The translations under genes were made by a program, and so were the position numbers. Positions 6,716 to 14,388 of a DNA stretch of 17,459 bases are shown here, piece by piece. Source of the DNA: SOIA01 sp050116035 (GTDB lineage Bacteria > Acidobacteriota > Aminicenantia > Aminicenantales > Aminicenantaceae); assembly GCA_050116035.1 (NCBI GenBank), contig JASFPJ010000030.1, positions 1 to 17,459 on the forward strand, in the 5' to 3' direction. The notes beneath the pieces were generated by a model. That model was given only the letters and a program-made list of their open reading frames with translations, was not told the origin of the DNA and did not search any database. The stretch's first letter is position 1. Each line of letters starts with the position of its first letter.

Positions 6716-7506
6716 GCCTTTCTTCCTGTTCCAGGGATAAGCGATATCTCGGGGAGCTTGGAGTGGACATTTTCTCTGATTTCCACAGCTGTCGCGAAGA
6801 CTTCCATGATGTTTTTCTTTGTGACCAGCTCATCCGGAGGACCTAGCGCTTGAACTCTGCCGTCTTTAAGGAACATGATTTTCTGGGAGTACGGGATGGC
6901 GAGGTTAATGTTATGCTCGGTCGTCAGGATAGTTTTCCCTTTTTCTTCCTGGAGGCGCTTGAGGATTTGATAAATTTCGACCTGATAGTTGATATCCAGA
7001 TGGGAGCTGGGCTCATCGAGGAAAAGGAGAGGTGTGTCTTGGGCGAGCGCCCGTGCAATAAAGACTCTTTGACGTTCTCCTCCACTGAGATGAGCAACTT
7101 TTTTCTCACTCAGATGATCAATCTGGGTAAGAGTCATGACTTCCTCGATTATCCCGGCGTCATCGGCGGAGGAACTTTCCCATCGGCTTTGATGAGCATA
7201 CCTTCCCATGAGAACTGTCTCTGCCACGCTGAACTCAAAAGATGAGCTGAATATCTGAGGAACATAAGAGATTTTTTTAGCCAGTTGTCGGACGCTCTGG
7301 GAGAAGACATCATTGCCGTTGACTGATATTCTGCCGGAGACATTCTTCAACAAACCTTGAAGGGCCTTGATCAAAGTGCTTTTTCCAGAGCCGTTTTTTC
7401 CTAGAATAGACAGGAATTCGCCTTTTTTCATGGAAAAAGAGATATCCTGGATAACGTAGCTGTTTTCATAGCCAGCAGAGAGTTTGTTGACTTCAAGAAT
7501 GTTCAT
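6712..7506 (-). CDS. btuD: ABC transporter ATP-binding protein of the BtuD/FecE type
   Basis: 264-residue cytoplasmic ATPase that powers the importer encoded downstream. All catalytic motifs are present: Walker A GKNGSGKST (36-44), Q-loop Gln84 (YVPQ), signature LSGGERQ (140-146), Walker B LLFLDEP (160-166) and switch His198 (TTEHN). YVPQ, VLMGRYAH (98-105) and a C-terminal FATAVEI stretch are common in the iron-chelate/B12 subfamily. It is the first gene of the operon, divergent from leuS. The ATG at 7506 has no obvious Shine-Dalgarno (CTTCCTAA precedes it), but the ORF cannot start much later without losing the first strand. I saw no cobalamin riboswitch in the upstream gap. Confidence 0.93.
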   Translation of the reverse strand: MNILEVNKLSAGYENSYVIQDISFSMKKGEFLSILGKNGSGKSTLIKALQGLLKNVSGRISVNGNDVFSQSVRQLAKKISYVPQIFSSSFEFSVAETVLMGRYAHQSRWESSSADDAGIIEEVMTLTQIDHLSEKKVAHLSGGERQRVFIARALAQDTPLLFLDEPSSHLDINYQVEIYQILKRLQEEKGKTILTTEHNINLAIPYSQKIMFLKDGRVQALGPPDELVTKKNIMEVFATAVEIRENVHSKLPEISLIPGTGRKA

Positions 7507-7581
7507 TTAGGAAGCGAAGATGCTCGTCACCAAGCAAACTTTAATAGATTCAGTTTTTGATTTATTAATAAAGACTTTTTC

Positions 7582-7610
7582 ATCCTAATACTTTTCAGAT
7601 AATTGTTCAA
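7582..7610 (-). promoter_or_regulatory. Weak promoter candidate for the btuDFC operon
   Basis: On the minus strand, TTGAAC (7610-7605) and TAGGAT (7587-7582) are separated by 17 bp, each matching the consensus at four of six positions. It overlaps the edge of the REP-like cluster and would give a leader of about 70 nt. Confidence 0.3.
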
Positions 7611-7747
7611 TGGGGTCAGGGCTTTACACGATAATGGGATCGGGCCTTATTTATATGTCTGGGCTCATGACAAGATTTCAGTTCAACAAACATCCATCCT
7701 GACAAGCCCTGGACCCTGATTAATCCCCAAAGAATGACTCCATTATC
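7609..7747. repeat. REP-like cluster of imperfect palindromes and direct repeats
   Basis: GGGGTCAGGGCTT (7612-7624) is the inverted partner of AAGCCCTGGACCC (7704-7716), with a one-base bulge. A degraded direct copy follows the first arm: AATGGGGTCAGGGCTT (7609-7624) against AATGGGATCGGGCCTT (7633-7648). On the other strand a further weak copy begins at ATAATGGAGTC (7746-7736). From memory, ATGGGGTCAGG-type sequences often lie beside REP-associated tyrosine transposase (Y1/IS200-like) genes. No transposase gene is in the window. Confidence 0.5.
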
Positions 7748-7776
7748 TTGACTTTTAAGGGTAATGAATCTAACAT
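7748..7776 (+). promoter_or_regulatory. Predicted sigma70-like promoter of the leuS operon
   Basis: TTGACT (7748-7753) and TAACAT (7771-7776) are separated by 17 bp. The -35 matches the consensus at five positions and the -10 at four. Transcription from about 7783 would give a leader of roughly 85 nt before leuS. Confidence 0.45.
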
Positions 7777-7866
7777 TTATGATTGAATTTCACGAGAAAA
7801 AGAGGACGAAAAAGAACCAGTTTTTCTTGTTCTTAATTCCTGGACGGTGTTGAGGATATATCAAGA

Positions 7867-10344
7867 ATGAAAGACGATTACACTATCCAAAAGATAGAAG
7901 AGAAGTGGCAAAAAATCTGGGCGAAAGAAAAAGCCTTCCAGCCCTGTAAAGACGCTCAGAAGGAAAAATACTACTGCCTCGAGATGTACCCTTACCCTTC
8001 AGGCAAGATCCACATGGGTCAGGTCCGGAATTATGCGATCGGAGATGTCATTTCTCGCTTTATGCAGATGAAGGGCTTGAACGTCATCCATCCGATTGGG
8101 TGGGACGCTTTGGGAATGCCAGCCGAGAATGCGGCTATCACTCAGGGGATCCACCCCCAGAAATGGACTCTGGATAATATTTCCCATATGAAGGGCCAGT
8201 TGAAGAGACTGGGCTTCAGTTATGACTGGTCAAGAGAGGTCAACACCTGTTTGCCAGAGTATTACAAGTGGAACCAGTGGATTTTTTTAAAGATGCTCGA
8301 CAAGGATTTGGCGTATCGCAAGAAAAGCAAGGTCAACTGGTGTCCTCAATGCCAGACTGTCCTGGCGAACGAACAGGTCATCGGCGAGAAGTGCTGGCGG
8401 TGTGATTCTCTTGTCAAGCAGAAGGAAATGGAGCAGTGGTTTCTGAAGATAACAGATTATGCGGAAGAGCTCCTTTCCGGCCATGAAATGTTGGAAAAAT
8501 GGCCAGAGCATGTCCTGCTCATGCAGAAAAACTGGATAGGAAAGAGCACAGGAGCCCATATCACTTTTCCTCTTTCTGATTATTCCCAATCGATCGAGGT
8601 ATTCACCACGAGGATTGATACAATCTACGGAGCCACATTCATGGCGCTTTCCCCTGAGCATCCGTTGAGCCAGGAATTGATCGCAGACTCTAAAGAGAAA
8701 GAGAAATTGCAGTCTTGGATAGACAGGAATATCGAGACAATTCGCCTTAAAAAAGATGAGGGAGAAGTCGAAAAAGAAGGTATCGATACGGGCAAAAAAG
8801 CCATTAATCCTTTCACAGGAGAGGAAATTCCGGTATGGATTGCCAACTTTGTCTTGATGGAATACGGAACCGGTGCCATCATGGCTGTGCCTGCCCATGA
8901 TCAAAGAGATTTCGAGTTTGCCAAGAAGTATTCCCTGCCGATTGAAGAAGTCATTGTTCCAGAGGGAGAATCGCCCAAAGGAGAGCTCGAAGAGGCTTTT
9001 GAAGATTACGGAGTGGTAGTGAATTCCGGACCTTTCTCCGGCAAGCGTTGTGAGGAGGCCATTGAAGAAATGGCTCAGTTTGCGAAGGATAAGGATTTCG
9101 GCCGCAAGAGTGTTTTGTATCGCATCCGGGATTGGGGCATTTCGCGTCAGCGCTATTGGGGGACTCCGATTCCTGTGATTTACTGCCAGGAGTGCGGTAT
9201 CGTCGGTGTTCCCTACAAGGATTTGCCTGTTTTGCTGCCTCAAGAAGTGGAGTTCACAGGGGAGGAAGGTTCGCCTCTAGAAAATGTCGAGAGTTTTGTT
9301 AAAACGTCCTGCCCGAAATGCAAGGGGGAAGCCAGACGGGAAACAGACACGATGGATACTTTTTTTGACTCCTCCTGGTATTTTTTCCGGTACACGTCCG
9401 CCCACGCAGAGAAGCTTCCTTTTGATCCTCAGGCTGCGGATTACTGGCTTCCGGTTGATTTGTATATTGGGGGTGTGGAACATGCCATACTCCATCTGAT
9501 CTATGCTCGATTTTTCTGTAAATTCTTTAGAGACCAAGGCTTGACCGTTATCGAGGAGCCTTTTCCCCGTCTGCTGGCTCAAGGAATGGTGATCAAGGAT
9601 GGGGCAAAGATGTCCAAGTCAAAGGGAAATGTCGTTGATCCCGATGATATGATCGAGAAATACGGAGCGGATTCGCTAAGGCTTTTTATACTTTTCGCCT
9701 CTCCACCAGAAAAAGAGTTCATCTGGACTGATGAAGGGGTGGAAGGATGTTTCAGATTCTTGAATCGCCTCTGGTCAATCGTGGTTGAAAATCTGGATTT
9801 GTTTTCCAAAGAGGCCGATTCTCCAGAAAAGGAGACAGGAGAAGAAGCCCGAAAGCTGAGAGTCAAGATGCACCAGACGATAAAAAAAGTCAGCGAAGAC
9901 ATTGAGAAAAGATACCATTTGAATACTGCCATCAGCTCTTTGATGGAATTATATAATCAGGTGAAGAGAGATAAGGACACCCTGATACAGAGTCAGAAGG
10001 GGAGAGCCGCTGTCAAGGAATCCCTGGAAAGCCTTATTTTGCTACTTTCGCCATTTGCACCTCACCTCTGTGAAGAGCTCTGGGAGAAAACAGGGCATAA
10101 GACTTTTCTTTTCCGAACACCCTGGCCTTCGTATGACCCAGAATTAGCCAATGAGGAAAGAATCACGATCGTTGTTCAGGTTAACGGAAAGTTAAGAGAT
10201 AAGTTCGAAGCCGAAAGAGATTCAGATGAGGAAGACATAAAAGAGCAGGCCTTGGATTTGAGTCGTATAAAAAATATAATCGGAGACAAAGAGCCAAAAA
10301 AAGTCATTTATGTTAAAAATAAACTAGTGAATATAGTGAAATAA
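7867..10344 (+). CDS. leuS: Leucyl-tRNA synthetase
   Basis: Class I aminoacyl-tRNA synthetase charging tRNA-Leu in the cytoplasm. It is 825 residues, within the bacterial range. The Rossmann fold carries HMGQ (49-52, the HIGH motif) and KMSKS (581-585). The zinc hairpin has Cys159, Cys162, Cys176 and Cys179. The CP1 editing domain has TTRIDT (247-252) and VPAHDQRD (341-348), including Thr252 and Asp345, which discriminate against and hydrolyse mischarged amino acids. These numbers coincide with those I recall for the E. coli enzyme. A tRNA-binding helical domain and a small C-terminal domain (about 760-825) complete the protein. A second Cys-rich stretch (CQECG ... CPKCKG, near 440-490) may be another metal knuckle. 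GAGG upstream is somewhat far from the ATG. lptE follows after 17 bp, so this heads a three-gene operon. Confidence 0.98.
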   Translation: MKDDYTIQKIEEKWQKIWAKEKAFQPCKDAQKEKYYCLEMYPYPSGKIHMGQVRNYAIGDVISRFMQMKGLNVIHPIGWDALGMPAENAAITQGIHPQKWTLDNISHMKGQLKRLGFSYDWSREVNTCLPEYYKWNQWIFLKMLDKDLAYRKKSKVNWCPQCQTVLANEQVIGEKCWRCDSLVKQKEMEQWFLKITDYAEELLSGHEMLEKWPEHVLLMQKNWIGKSTGAHITFPLSDYSQSIEVFTTRIDTIYGATFMALSPEHPLSQELIADSKEKEKLQSWIDRNIETIRLKKDEGEVEKEGIDTGKKAINPFTGEEIPVWIANFVLMEYGTGAIMAVPAHDQRDFEFAKKYSLPIEEVIVPEGESPKGELEEAFEDYGVVVNSGPFSGKRCEEAIEEMAQFAKDKDFGRKSVLYRIRDWGISRQRYWGTPIPVIYCQECGIVGVPYKDLPVLLPQEVEFTGEEGSPLENVESFVKTSCPKCKGEARRETDTMDTFFDSSWYFFRYTSAHAEKLPFDPQAADYWLPVDLYIGGVEHAILHLIYARFFCKFFRDQGLTVIEEPFPRLLAQGMVIKDGAKMSKSKGNVVDPDDMIEKYGADSLRLFILFASPPEKEFIWTDEGVEGCFRFLNRLWSIVVENLDLFSKEADSPEKETGEEARKLRVKMHQTIKKVSEDIEKRYHLNTAISSLMELYNQVKRDKDTLIQSQKGRAAVKESLESLILLLSPFAPHLCEELWEKTGHKTFLFRTPWPSYDPELANEERITIVVQVNGKLRDKFEAERDSDEEDIKEQALDLSRIKNIIGDKEPKKVIYVKNKLVNIVK

Positions 10345-10361
10345 ATATTTTGAGAACGCCT

Positions 10362-10871
10362 ATGAAAAGAATTCTCATCTTGACTCTCACGTGCTTGTTT
10401 CTCCTCCAGTGTGGCTATCATCTCCGGGGCACAGGAAGCTTCCTTCCCCCCCATATAAAAAGAGTCAATATCCCGATGTTTAAGAACTTAACCACACGCT
10501 TTGAGCTGGACCTGAAATTGACCCATAGCGTTATCGATGAGCTTGTGGCCAGAGGGAAAGTTGAGATTGCTGAGGACACAAAGAATGCGGATGCCGTGCT
10601 GATCGGGGAGATTGTCACTTTCCAAGCGCAACCGATCGCTGTATCCAGGGAGGCCTCCGCAGACCGGTACAACATCATTGTGGTCACCAGGATCACATTG
10701 AAGGATTTAGTTAACCAGAAGATTATTTTCTCCAACCCAAACTTCCGATACTTGGAAGTGTACGAAGTGCCTGAAGGAGAAGATTTCGAAACTGTGGAAT
10801 CAGAAGCTCTGGATAAGATAGCGGAAAAATTTGCGCGCAGCTTAGTGACCAACATATTAGAAGGATTTTAG
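10362..10871 (+). CDS. lptE: LptE/LPS-assembly-like outer-membrane lipoprotein
   Basis: 169-residue lipoprotein. In the known system LptE plugs the LptD barrel and helps place lipopolysaccharide in the outer membrane. A signal sequence (MKRILILTLTCLFLLQ) ends at Cys17, followed by GYHLRGTGSFLPPHIKRVNIPMFKN, the characteristic LptE start. Family features include the alternating strands (AVLIGEIVTFQAQPI, YNIIVVTRITLKD) and a C-terminal helix. The lipobox is LLQC; Gln before the Cys is unusual, since Gly, Ala or Ser is normal. The frame also has a TTG at 10350, but the ATG at 10362 starts a typical signal peptide and is preceded by GAGAA. It sits 17 bp after leuS and 3 bp before holA, an arrangement (leuS-lptE-holA) known from many Gram-negative genomes. 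Confidence 0.88.
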   Translation: MKRILILTLTCLFLLQCGYHLRGTGSFLPPHIKRVNIPMFKNLTTRFELDLKLTHSVIDELVARGKVEIAEDTKNADAVLIGEIVTFQAQPIAVSREASADRYNIIVVTRITLKDLVNQKIIFSNPNFRYLEVYEVPEGEDFETVESEALDKIAEKFARSLVTNILEGF

Positions 10872-10874
10872 GGG

Positions 10875-11963
10875 TTGTACAGCTTTCTGCTGAATCAAAA
10901 GATCACTGAAAACACAGTTGTCCCCTGTTATTTTTTTCATGGCGAAGAAACGTTCCTTGCCTACCAATTTATCAATGAGCTCAAGAGCGCTCTGCTTTCT
11001 GATGAAGTGCAGGAATACAATGTTGAGAGGTTTAATCTTGACGAGAAATCCTGGGCAGAAGTGATTGACTTAGCCAGAACCATTCCTTTTTTTCTCTCGC
11101 CCTGGCGCATAATCGTTGTCGAGGTGTCCACAGGAAAGAAAGAAAGCCTTTCTTCTCAGGAGCAGAGGATACTCGAAGACTATTTTACTTCTCTATCTTC
11201 CCGAACGGTCATGGTCATCATTTTTTCGGGAAAAATAAGAAAGACGAGTTCGCTCTTCAAATATTTTTCGTCTCTTCCCTCCACAATTGTTTTGATCAAG
11301 GAACTTAGGCCTTTAAAGGAAAGGGCTCTGTATGCTTGGATGGGCAAGAAATTTTTGTCCAAGGGGAAGACAGCTGATCCTGAGGCGATGCGAAGGCTTG
11401 AAGAGCTCGTCGGGAACGACCTCAGAAGGATCAGTAACGAGATGGAAAAGCTTATGACGTATGTGGGGGAAAAAAGTGTAATCGAACTGGATGACGTCAA
11501 CCAGATCTCCGGTTGGGTGAAGACTTTTTTTGAATGGGAGATTTCTGATAGTCTGGCAAGGGCTGATTTTGGTCAGTGCCTTATTGTTTTGAATAATCTA
11601 TTCAAGGAAGGGATTAAGCCAGAGTACATCCTGGGCTCAGTGGTCAGGTTTTTCCGGGATATTCTTCAAGCGAAGCTATTAGTCAAGGAAAAAGATGTCG
11701 ATAAGAAGGCGATTTTCAAAGAATTGAGGCCTCAAATCCACGAAAAGTTTGGAAATTTTTATACAACCAAGCTTAAGGAATTCTTCTCGCTTGTCGAGAG
11801 ATTCTCGATGAAGGACCTGAATTATGTGCTGACTGAGCTTGAAAAGGTTGATTTAAAGATAAAAACATCCGGGCTGAATCCCAAGACGCTTCTAGAGTCT
11901 TTCCTCTCTGATTATTGTCGACTTCGCGAAAAGGATAAGGTTACTTGGAAGGCGGAGAGGTGA
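10875..11963 (+). CDS. holA: DNA polymerase III delta subunit
   Basis: 362-residue clamp-loader subunit that opens the sliding clamp at primed DNA (E. coli protein about 343). The N-terminal part has the family start PCYFFHGEETFLAYQFINELK (17-37). It continues with the P-loop-like but ATP-inactive AAA+ fold, with FFLSPWRIIVVE (72-83) and VMVIIFSGK (112-120). The lid and C-terminal collar helices follow, including LEELVGNDLRRISNEMEKLM and YVLTELEKVDLKIKTSG near the end. The start codon is TTG at 10875, three bases after the lptE stop; AAGGA lies 9 nt before it. The 3' end overlaps the oppositely oriented rpsT by 23 bp, so there is no room for a separate terminator. Confidence 0.92.
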   Translation: MYSFLLNQKITENTVVPCYFFHGEETFLAYQFINELKSALLSDEVQEYNVERFNLDEKSWAEVIDLARTIPFFLSPWRIIVVEVSTGKKESLSSQEQRILEDYFTSLSSRTVMVIIFSGKIRKTSSLFKYFSSLPSTIVLIKELRPLKERALYAWMGKKFLSKGKTADPEAMRRLEELVGNDLRRISNEMEKLMTYVGEKSVIELDDVNQISGWVKTFFEWEISDSLARADFGQCLIVLNNLFKEGIKPEYILGSVVRFFRDILQAKLLVKEKDVDKKAIFKELRPQIHEKFGNFYTTKLKEFFSLVERFSMKDLNYVLTELEKVDLKIKTSGLNPKTLLESFLSDYCRLREKDKVTWKAER

Positions 11964-12219
11964 TCAATTCAACCTGATGGCTCAGCCGTGATTTGTATCT
12001 CTTGCCTTTGTTTTCGTGAATGGTTCCTTTTTTAACGGATTTATCGATGAGGGAGAATGTAAGAGGGAGAAGCTTTTGGGCGGCATCCTTGTCTTTATTC
12101 TGGATGGCATCTCTTAATTTTCTAATCTGTTTACGCAGGGCCGATTTATTTTTTTTATTTATGGCATTTCGGCGCAGATTCCGCCTCCATTGCTGTATGG
12201 CTGATTTATGAATAGCCAT
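11941..12219 (-). CDS. rpsT: 30S ribosomal protein S20
   Basis: 92-residue primary 16S rRNA-binding protein of the small ribosomal subunit. It is very basic and helical, with the typical start MAIHKSAIQQWRRNLRRNAINKKNKSALRKQIRKLRDAI and the later segment LLPLTFSLIDKSVKKGTIHENKGKRYKSRL. The frame is open much further upstream, but the ATG at 12219 is preceded by a strong AAGGAG and matches the family N-terminus, so upstream codons are not used. A good promoter lies 25 bp upstream (12244-12272). The gene is convergent with holA, overlapping by 23 bp, and divergent from murJ. Confidence 0.96.
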   Translation of the reverse strand: MAIHKSAIQQWRRNLRRNAINKKNKSALRKQIRKLRDAIQNKDKDAAQKLLPLTFSLIDKSVKKGTIHENKGKRYKSRLSHQVELITSPPSK

Positions 12220-12243
12220 TTCTCTCTCCTTTTTGAAAAAGGT

Positions 12244-12272
12244 ATGATAAGATATATCTTCTTTAAAGTCAA
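12244..12272 (-). promoter_or_regulatory. Predicted sigma70-like promoter of rpsT
   Basis: On the minus strand, TTGACT (12272-12267) and TATCAT (12249-12244) are separated by 17 bp, each matching at five of six positions. This is the best promoter in the window. Transcription near 12237 would leave a leader of about 18 nt containing the AAGGAG site. The -35 begins 19 nt beyond the end of the half-copy repeat at 12291-12346. Confidence 0.65.
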
Positions 12273-12290
12273 TGTTTTTAGGTTGATGGA

Positions 12291-12346
12291 GAGTATCTTT
12301 ATATCCGTGATAAAAGGATGGATTATAGATCAGCCGGAGTGAATGG
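12291..12346 (-). repeat. Repeat element copy 3: half-copy between rpsT and murJ
   Basis: Positions 12295-12346 align without gaps to 3636-3687 of copy 1 with 39 of 52 identical, including the shared TATAGATCAG (12324-12333) and GAGTG (12338-12342). Only the left half exists: one terminal arm (degraded, GAGTATCTTT) and one inner arm. The right half would fall in murJ and is absent. It runs to within 6 bp of the murJ start codon. Confidence 0.6.
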
Positions 12347-12352
12347 ATTAAG

Positions 12353-13942
12353 ATGGAACAAAAAGAACAGAACCGCCGAGTGTTGAGATCCACTTTTGTC
12401 ATGGCCATCCCCACATTGCTGAGCCGGATACTGGGTTTATTCAGAGACATACTCCAGGCCAAGTTCATGGGAACAGGCCATAGCATGGATGCCTTCACCA
12501 TGGGCTATCTCATCCCTAATCTGCTGCGGAGGCTGACAGCTGAAGGAGCGATGACCGCTTCTTTTATTCCAGTTTTCACTCAGATGAAGAAGGAAAAATC
12601 AAAGGAAGAAGTCTGGAAGTTCGCCAATGCTTTTTTCTATGACATGACCCTGATTATGGCTTCTCTCATGGTTCTGGGCTTAGTATTCGCTCCTCTAATC
12701 GTCAAGATCATCGCCCCCGGTTTTGGAGAGACTGCAGGGAAATGGGAGCTGACGACTGTTCTGACTCGGATTATTTTTCCGTATATTTTCTTAATCAGCC
12801 TGGCTGCTTTAGCTATGGCTATCCTCAACTCCTTCCATAAATTTTTTGTTCCAGCCTTCACTCCTGTTCTCTTTAACCTGGCAATCATCACAGCGGCGCT
12901 CGTTTTTGCCCAAAAGGCCGAAGAGCCTGCTTTTGTTTTCGCAGTCGGGGTGGTTATTGGAGGTGTTCTGCAGCTGGCGTTCCAATTGCCTTTCTTGTGG
13001 CGGAACGGGATGCGCTTTAAGTTCGGCCTTTCTTTTACTCATCCAGCTGTGCGCAAAGTCGGGAAGCTCATGGTCCCGGGCCTATTCGGTGCCGGAATTA
13101 TCCAGATCAATTATGCCATAAGCCGAATGCTGGCCACTTATTTAGAAGTGGGGAGTGCTTCCTCCCTTTATTTCGCTTCAAGGGTTCAGGAACTCACGCT
13201 CGGGTTGTTTTCCATCGGCCTCTCGATCGCTCTCTTGCCGACTTTTTCTGAACAGGCTGTCCGACAGGATATTCAGGGCATGAAAAAAACGCTTGTCTTT
13301 TCTTTCAAGTTCATATTTTTTATCACATTCCCGGCCATGGCCGGACTGCTGCTTCTTAGCCATCCCATCATTCAGGTTCTCCTGGAGAGGGGGCTATTTG
13401 GTGATCAATCCACAGCGATGACGTCCCAGTGCCTTTTCTATTTTGCTCTGGGTCTCCCTTTTATATCCGGTGTGAAAATACTTACCCCTGCTTTCTACTC
13501 ATTTAAAGACATTAAAACTCCGGTCATAGTCGCCTTTTTTGTGATGATTGTTTACATCGGTCTGTCATTGATATTGATGAATCCTCTCCGGGTCGGGGGT
13601 ATCGCTTTAGCCTTGTCCCTGGCTTCTCTCTTCAATTTCATTGTCCTTTTTTTTCTCCTAGAGAGGAAAATCGGTCGGATACAGAAAAAGGAATTTGTCG
13701 TATCAGGGATAAAATACGCTTTCTCGGCAGGGGTGATGGGTGTGGCGGTCTGGTTTTTCATGGAACAATTTGATTTTCCTGGAATGATCTTCCTGGAGCA
13801 GCTGGCGGTTTTGTCCGCAGCCATTGCCTTGGGAATCCTGGTCTACCTGTTGTTGAGTTTGCTCTTCAGTCATGAGGATTTAAGAAGTCTGAAAGGCGTT
13901 TTTTCTCGCAGGAAAAGGCCAAAAGATAATGGGAGAATGTGA
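12353..13942 (+). CDS. murJ: Lipid II flippase MurJ (MviN family)
   Basis: 529-residue inner-membrane protein of the MOP superfamily that moves lipid II to the periplasmic face for peptidoglycan synthesis. The protein is hydrophobic throughout and consistent with 14 membrane helices. The N-terminal signature is clear: SRILGLFRDILQAKFMG (24-40), DAFTMGYLIPNLLRRLTAEGA (46-66) and SFIPVFTQ, with the conserved arginines Arg25, Arg31 and Arg59/60. Further family stretches are SASSLYFASRVQELTLGLFSIGLSIALLPTFSE and a Pro-rich ILTPAFYSFKDIKTP. The C-terminus is basic. The ATG at 12353 lacks a well-spaced Shine-Dalgarno, with GGAG about 16 nt away. The repeat half-copy occupies the upstream region. 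Its stop overlaps the dtd start (TGATG), so the two are probably co-translated. Confidence 0.96.
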   Translation: MEQKEQNRRVLRSTFVMAIPTLLSRILGLFRDILQAKFMGTGHSMDAFTMGYLIPNLLRRLTAEGAMTASFIPVFTQMKKEKSKEEVWKFANAFFYDMTLIMASLMVLGLVFAPLIVKIIAPGFGETAGKWELTTVLTRIIFPYIFLISLAALAMAILNSFHKFFVPAFTPVLFNLAIITAALVFAQKAEEPAFVFAVGVVIGGVLQLAFQLPFLWRNGMRFKFGLSFTHPAVRKVGKLMVPGLFGAGIIQINYAISRMLATYLEVGSASSLYFASRVQELTLGLFSIGLSIALLPTFSEQAVRQDIQGMKKTLVFSFKFIFFITFPAMAGLLLLSHPIIQVLLERGLFGDQSTAMTSQCLFYFALGLPFISGVKILTPAFYSFKDIKTPVIVAFFVMIVYIGLSLILMNPLRVGGIALALSLASLFNFIVLFFLLERKIGRIQKKEFVVSGIKYAFSAGVMGVAVWFFMEQFDFPGMIFLEQLAVLSAAIALGILVYLLLSLLFSHEDLRSLKGVFSRRKRPKDNGRM

Positions 13943-14388
13943 TGAAAATCGTTCTCCAGAGAGTCAAGCAGGCTGTGGTGGAAGTCGAACAGAAAGTTGT
14001 GGGGGAAATCGGGCAGGGAGTGTGTCTGCTCGTTGGTGTCGAAAAGGGGGATACTCAACTAGAGGCCCAATATTTAGCCAATAAGATCGTGGAGTTGAGA
14101 ATTTTTCCCGATGGAGAAGAAAGGATGAATCTGTCATTGCTGGATGTTCAAGGAGAGGTGCTTGCCGTCTCTCAGTTCACACTGGCCGGTTCATTGAAGA
14201 AAGGAAGGAGGCCCAGTTTTGACAGTGCCGAAGAACCGGAAAAAGCGGAGGGGCTTTTCTGCTATTTTGTCGAACTGATTAGACAAAGAGGCGTAAAGGT
14301 TGAAACGGGGGTTTTCGGAGCCCTGATGGAAGTCAGCCTGGTGAATGACGGCCCGGTGACTTTTATTCTCGAGAAAAAAAATCTTTAG
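13942..14388 (+). CDS. dtd: D-aminoacyl-tRNA deacylase
   Basis: 148-residue proofreading enzyme that removes D-amino acids (and glycine mischarged on tRNA-Ala) from tRNA. The family start MKIVLQRVKQAVVEV, the catalytic-site SQFTLAG (77-83) and the NDGPVT motif (135-140), with the Gly-cisPro dipeptide that enforces chirality, are all present. The length is typical (E. coli 145). A GTG at 13939 is also in frame, but the ATG at 13942, sharing its A with the murJ stop and preceded by GGGAG at 7 nt, gives the usual N-terminus. It ends 17 bp before the convergent ribBA stop. Confidence 0.96.
   Translation: MKIVLQRVKQAVVEVEQKVVGEIGQGVCLLVGVEKGDTQLEAQYLANKIVELRIFPDGEERMNLSLLDVQGEVLAVSQFTLAGSLKKGRRPSFDSAEEPEKAEGLFCYFVELIRQRGVKVETGVFGALMEVSLVNDGPVTFILEKKNL

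Larger units (their letters stand above)
7507..7866. other. Divergent intergenic region (360 bp) between btuD and leuS
   Basis: No gene or tRNA is evident. The gap holds a promoter candidate for each direction (7582-7610 minus, 7748-7776 plus) and a cluster of REP-like palindromic sequence at 7609-7747. The leuS leader after 7776 has a weak A/T-rich hairpin: AAGAAC can pair with GTTCTT around 7813-7835. I found no B12 box or other cobalamin riboswitch motif on the minus strand, and no T-box motif before leuS. Confidence 0.6.

Noticed and set aside
7652..7669. Possible further copy of the TATAGATCAGGCTGAGTG half-site
   Set aside because: Only about 10 of 18 positions match and the distance to the btu -35 candidate is wrong, so it is probably chance.
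7507..7866. Cobalamin riboswitch before btuD or a T-box before leuS
   Set aside because: I looked for a B12 box on the minus strand and for the T-box conserved block on the plus strand. Neither is visible by eye.
8287..9243. 318-codon minus-strand frame inside leuS
   Set aside because: It is complementary to the zinc and editing domains of leuS. The translation has no domain pattern and no ribosome binding site context.
10418..10855. 145-codon minus-strand frame opposite lptE
   Set aside because: Shadow of lptE; Ser-rich, low-complexity composition without recognisable motifs.
12220..12501. Upstream extension of the rpsT frame by 94 codons
   Set aside because: The S20 family starts at the ATG at 12219, which has a strong AAGGAG site and a promoter directly upstream. 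The extension would run into murJ.
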